Positions 60,701-64,000 of a stretch of DNA of 64,000 bases are shown here, piece after piece. Under the pieces are notes generated by a model. That model was given only the letters and a program-made list of their open reading frames with translations, was not told where the DNA came from and did not search any database. A program made the translations under genes and the position numbers. The first letter of the stretch is position 1. Each line of letters begins with the position of its first letter. The stretch comes from Ophiocordyceps camponoti-saundersi (nom. inval.) (Eukaryota > Ascomycota > Sordariomycetes > Hypocreales > Ophiocordycipitaceae). The stretch spans positions 62,001 through 126,000 of the forward strand of contig PDHQ01000053.1 of NCBI GenBank assembly GCA_003339415.1. Direction: 5' to 3'.

Positions 60701-62163
60701 CTGGCCGAACCATCGTGCGAGCCATACGAACCAAATATCCTGATATGCCGATTCACATGCACACACACGACACTAATGGAACCGGAACCGCAACGATGCT
60801 GGCCTGCGTCGAAGAGGGGGCTGATATCGTCGACACGGCTATTGACAGCCTCTCCGGGTCCACCTCTCAGCCCGCGGTCAGCGCAGTCGTCGCTTCACTA
60901 GAGAACACAGGGTTCGAGTCGACCCTCATTCTGGACCAGATACAAGTGATAGATGCCTACTGGGCCCAACTCCGATTAATATATGCAGGCTTCGATGCCG
61001 ACCTACGATCACCCGACCCCACCGTCTATAAGCACGAGATCCCCGGAGGCCAGTATTCGAACCTCATCTTTCAGGCTCGCCAGAATGGGCTGGGGAGCCG
61101 ATGGGCAGAGACGCTCAAGGCATACGAGGACGCCAACATGCTACTGGGAGATATCATCAAAGCCACGCCGACGTCCAAAGCAGTCGGGGATCTTGCCCAG
61201 TTCATGGTCGACCAGAAGCTCACCGCAGCCCAAGTACAGAAGCGAGCTTCAACGCTTGACTTCCCCAAATCTGTCGTTGAGTTCTTCGAGGGCTTAATGG
61301 GCCAACCATTTGATGGATTCCCGGAGCCTCTCCGGACCGATGTGCTTCGAGGTCGTGCTCTGACCGTGAGGCAGAGGCCAGGCCTCGCCTTGCAGCCGGT
61401 CGACTGGGACAAGATTCGCCTCGACATCGCCGCTGAATTCCCGGAAAGGGCCTTGACCGAGGACGATGTCGCCAGCTACGTCATGTATCCCGAAGTGTAT
61501 ATGGATTTTCGTAAGGCGAAGCGAGAGTTTGGTGATATCGCGGCGCTTCGCACGCCCGACTTTCTACTTCCACCAGAGATAGGCCAGGAGGTACAGCTCA
61601 AGGCTGAAGGCGGTCAGGATATCGTTGCAGAGATGATTGGAATACGCCCAGCTGACCCCAAGACTGGCTATCGGGAAGTACTTTTTCGGCTCAATGGCGA
61701 AATCTGCTCCATGGCCGTGAAGGACGATAAAGGTGATGTCCCCCGTCGATACACCTTGGAGATATCGCGACCCGCATATTGACAACAGACCAGCATCACC
61801 GAAACAGAAACTACCAAAGGCGAATCCATTGATCGCGGCCGATGTAGCAGCTCCCATGTCGGGTAGAGTCGTTCGTGTAGCTGCCGAAGTCGGACGGATG
61901 GTCGCGTCCGGTCGAAATCTATTGACCGTGAGCGCGATGAAGATGGTAAGAGGCCTTGATCCGGTGCAAAGGATGAGGTCATATATCACAGGTGCTAATG
62001 AAAGCAGGAGGTCGATGTCACTTCTCCGGCCGCCGGCTGCGTCGAGGCGATACTCGCCTGCGTAGGTGAAACAGTAGAGAAAGGTGATTTGCTGGTTCGA
62101 ATCACTTGCTCCGTCTCCAACGGCACCAGCTCTGGCCTTGTGAGTGATGAGGATGGTAAGTGA
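57719..62163 (+). CDS. Divergent pyruvate carboxylase paralogue
   Basis: A biotin enzyme of 1172 residues with all three parts of pyruvate carboxylase: biotin carboxylase (1-450; [48 protein letters not shown]), carboxyltransferase (about 540-810) and a biotin carrier with MKM (K1120). Sixteen exons end at 57851, 57977, 58088, 58212, 58417, 58520, 58685, 58947, 59088, 59712, 60130, 60219, 60352, 61732, 61945 and 62163. Introns are 50-79 bases and every join keeps frame and restores conserved sequence. One intron (58948-59018) is GC-AG. Oddities: [10 protein letters not shown] (usual RDAHQS) and K717-S718 in VKSMSG (usual KDMAG); the metal His pair HTHD is kept. Stop lies in GGTAAGTGA, itself donor-like, so the last residues are uncertain. 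An ATG at 57599 could add 40 residues. Confidence 0.88.
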
Positions 62164-62577
62164 CTGCTTTGAAGGCCGCGTAGGCCAGGACTCGAGGTTT
62201 CTTGAGCACACGACCATGTGGCTTCTGATGGCCTCAGACGGGTGAATGAAGGGGGTTTTGGGAATGGAATCTGACTTTATGTCTATTTAAATTTCACATA
62301 AACTCTATCAATTAGTTGTTTCGGACAGTACTCGCCTTCACATCAGATATCTCGAGAATGTGATGAAAGTCAACCTGCTACGTGATAGGACGGGAAATGC
62401 TGGCTCGACAAGATATCAAATCAATAACCAACGGAACATATGAGTATCCTTCAAGGTCATCCTTCATTAGTAGTCAGATGAAGATCAGTAGGCAGTATGT
62501 CATATCCATCTGGCTTCCACGCTTGTTGGTGTGTCTTCATGAGCCACTAAACATGCAACCGCTTAACTCCGTACACC
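62164..62577. other. Convergent intergenic, carboxylase / MFS
   Basis: 414 bases between the 3' ends of the carboxylase (plus) and the DHA2 carrier (minus). If the final GTAAGT of the carboxylase were spliced, a short extra exon would lie here; none is evident. Confidence 0.4.
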
Positions 62578-64000
62578 TCACTTCTTCAGAGGCTTCTCCT
62601 TAACCCAAAACGTGACGAAAAAGCAAACCGTCAGGAAGAAAAGGGTGGGAGTAAAGGCGCCTAGTGTCGCATCTTGATAACTCAATTTGACCAGGTCCGC
62701 TTCTCGTGGCGGAAGCTGTTTGATAATGTCGATGTTCTCTCGAACTCTTCTCTCGATCCAGCGAGCTTCGTCACCACTGGATAATCGAGCCAAGAGTTGT
62801 GATCGAAGAACGTGCTGCATCACGGCAGAGCTGGTGCCAATACCGATACTGGCGCCGAGAGAGCGGAATAGATACGAGCACGCGACAACGACTGCGCTGT
62901 CTTCGACGGCTGCATTGGCGAGAAGACCAACCAGAGTGGTTGTGAGACCTGTGAGAGGTTAAGTTTAGTACTCAGAAACAGCTCATTGCGGTGTCGATAA
63001 AGAGTCGAGAACATGTTCACCGCAGAGATCTTACCAGAACCGCTACCGCCAGCACTCAAGACGAGCCCTAGCAAAGCCCCCGGCAGGAATCTCAGCCAGG
63101 TCGACAACATAAGCGGAAGCATGCTGAGAAGCATCACACCGAACCCTGCTACCGTGACCCAGTAGAATCTGCCAGTCGTCTTGATGATCCAACCGCCGAG
63201 AAGCGACAGAACGACATTGCAAATCATGGCCGGCACAAGTAGGACTCCGATCACCGTCGCGCTACAGCCCTCGACAGCCTGAATGTAAAGCGGGAGAAAG
63301 AAGATGGCACCAAAGTAACCAGCCGATCCGAGAAAGTTGGCGAGGTAGCAGGCGAACAAGTCCCGATGGAAGATGACACGACCTGGTGCGAACGGATGAG
63401 TAGCGAATTTACTCTCGACCAAAACGAAGACGACAAAGAGTGGCACGGATAGCGTGAGCGAGGTGATGGTGAAGGCATGAGACCAGCCCAGGTTAGACCC
63501 GGAATCAAGGCCTACAAGAAGAGCGACGACGGCAAGGACGAGGACGAAGGCACCGGCGAAGTCTATCTGCCGTAGTTTCGCGAGCCACTTATCGCGGGAA
63601 GTGGTTGGAGCGTCGAGAACGTAGTAGACGGCGACCCAGGCGACGATGCAGAGCGGTGTCTGCACGAGGAATGACCTTTGTCCTGGTTAGCATGCAGCTG
63701 CCTCTTAGTGAACGAAGTAATCCCGTACCATCGCCATCCCAAAGAGTCAGCCAACAGACCGCCGAGAGGCGCACCGGTAGAGGTTCCGGCCGCAAAGATA
63801 ATATTAAGGTAACCCTGCCAGACGCCTCGATCCCTCAAGGGAACGATGTCCGTCATCAGGATAGACACAACGGAGTTCATGCCGCCTCCACCTATGCCGG
63901 AAACGGCGCGGAAGATGCACAATTGCGTCACGTCCTGCGCGAGACCGCATCCTAGGCAACCGAGACCGAAGACTGCATAGGCGAACAGGAGGCATTCTCT
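62578..64000 (-). CDS. DHA2-type MFS efflux transporter (5' end outside window)
   Basis: A proton-driven multidrug/metabolite exporter of the 14-helix DHA2 family, minus strand, cut by the right edge, so roughly the first 100 residues are missing. Exons in the window are 64000-63729, 63675-63035 and 62948-62578, with introns of 53 and 86 bases. Joins give GWRW|SFLVQTPL and GSGSG|LTTTLVGLLAN. Helices are clear throughout. GIGGGGMNSVV...SILMTDIVPLRDRG is the conserved loop and helix 5 region, and GIGTSSAVMQHV lies near the end. It faces the carboxylase paralogue tail-to-tail. Export of a carboxylated metabolite is a guess from context. Toxin, drug or siderophore export cannot be told apart by sequence. 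Confidence 0.88.

Overview
The window looks like a scaffold piece from a filamentous ascomycete, most likely a Sordariomycete. The coding genes are GC-rich and carry short introns (about 50-130 bases, a few longer) with CTRAC-type branch sites. The gene set is typical of such fungi (RIB1, eS24, SGF29, CDK8/SSN3, ARP2, ARF6, a Zn2Cys6 regulator, MFS carriers). The first 13.75 kb is AT-rich and almost lacks CA/TG dinucleotides, the signature of repeat-induced point mutation (RIP). The exact order or species cannot be read from the sequence.

Layout. Bases 1-13,750 are a nest of RIP-destroyed LTR retrotransposons. A minus-strand Ty1/copia-like remnant is broken by a plus-strand Ty3/gypsy element with a C-terminal chromodomain-like segment. 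That element is itself split by a complete minus-strand gypsy element of the same family (two 415-bp LTRs, 5-bp target duplication). From 13.75 kb on the DNA is normal and gene-bearing. On the plus strand from 15.5 to 32.8 kb lie RIB1 (GTP cyclohydrolase II), a coilin-like protein, a secreted metalloprotease with a very long low-complexity tail, a small GPI-type secreted protein, an EFM3-like methyltransferase, a short conserved protein of unknown function and an RRM cyclophilin. The ribosomal protein eS24 gene is on the minus strand and divergent from EFM3. A 6.1-kb stretch without a recognisable gene (32.8-38.9 kb) precedes a Zn2Cys6 transcription factor. Then come phosphomannose isomerase, SGF29 and ARF6 (plus), followed by SSN3/CDK8, ARP2, an MFS sugar carrier and a His-rich secreted protein (minus). 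The right end holds a divergent pyruvate carboxylase paralogue with 16 exons, tail-to-tail with a DHA2-type MFS efflux carrier cut by the window edge.

Most genes are unlinked housekeeping functions with no operon-like logic. Possible functional groupings are the divergent eS24/EFM3 pair (both translation-related) and the pyruvate carboxylase paralogue beside an efflux carrier, which could be the edge of a metabolic cluster. The most interesting points are the carboxylase paralogue with an altered carboxyltransferase motif, a candidate fungal coilin, two probable GC-AG introns, the nested RIPed elements with a visible context bias in surviving CA sites, and an assembly fault inside the ARF6 intron. 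All exon structures were built by hand from splice signals, frame and remembered family conservation; no database or transcript was consulted.
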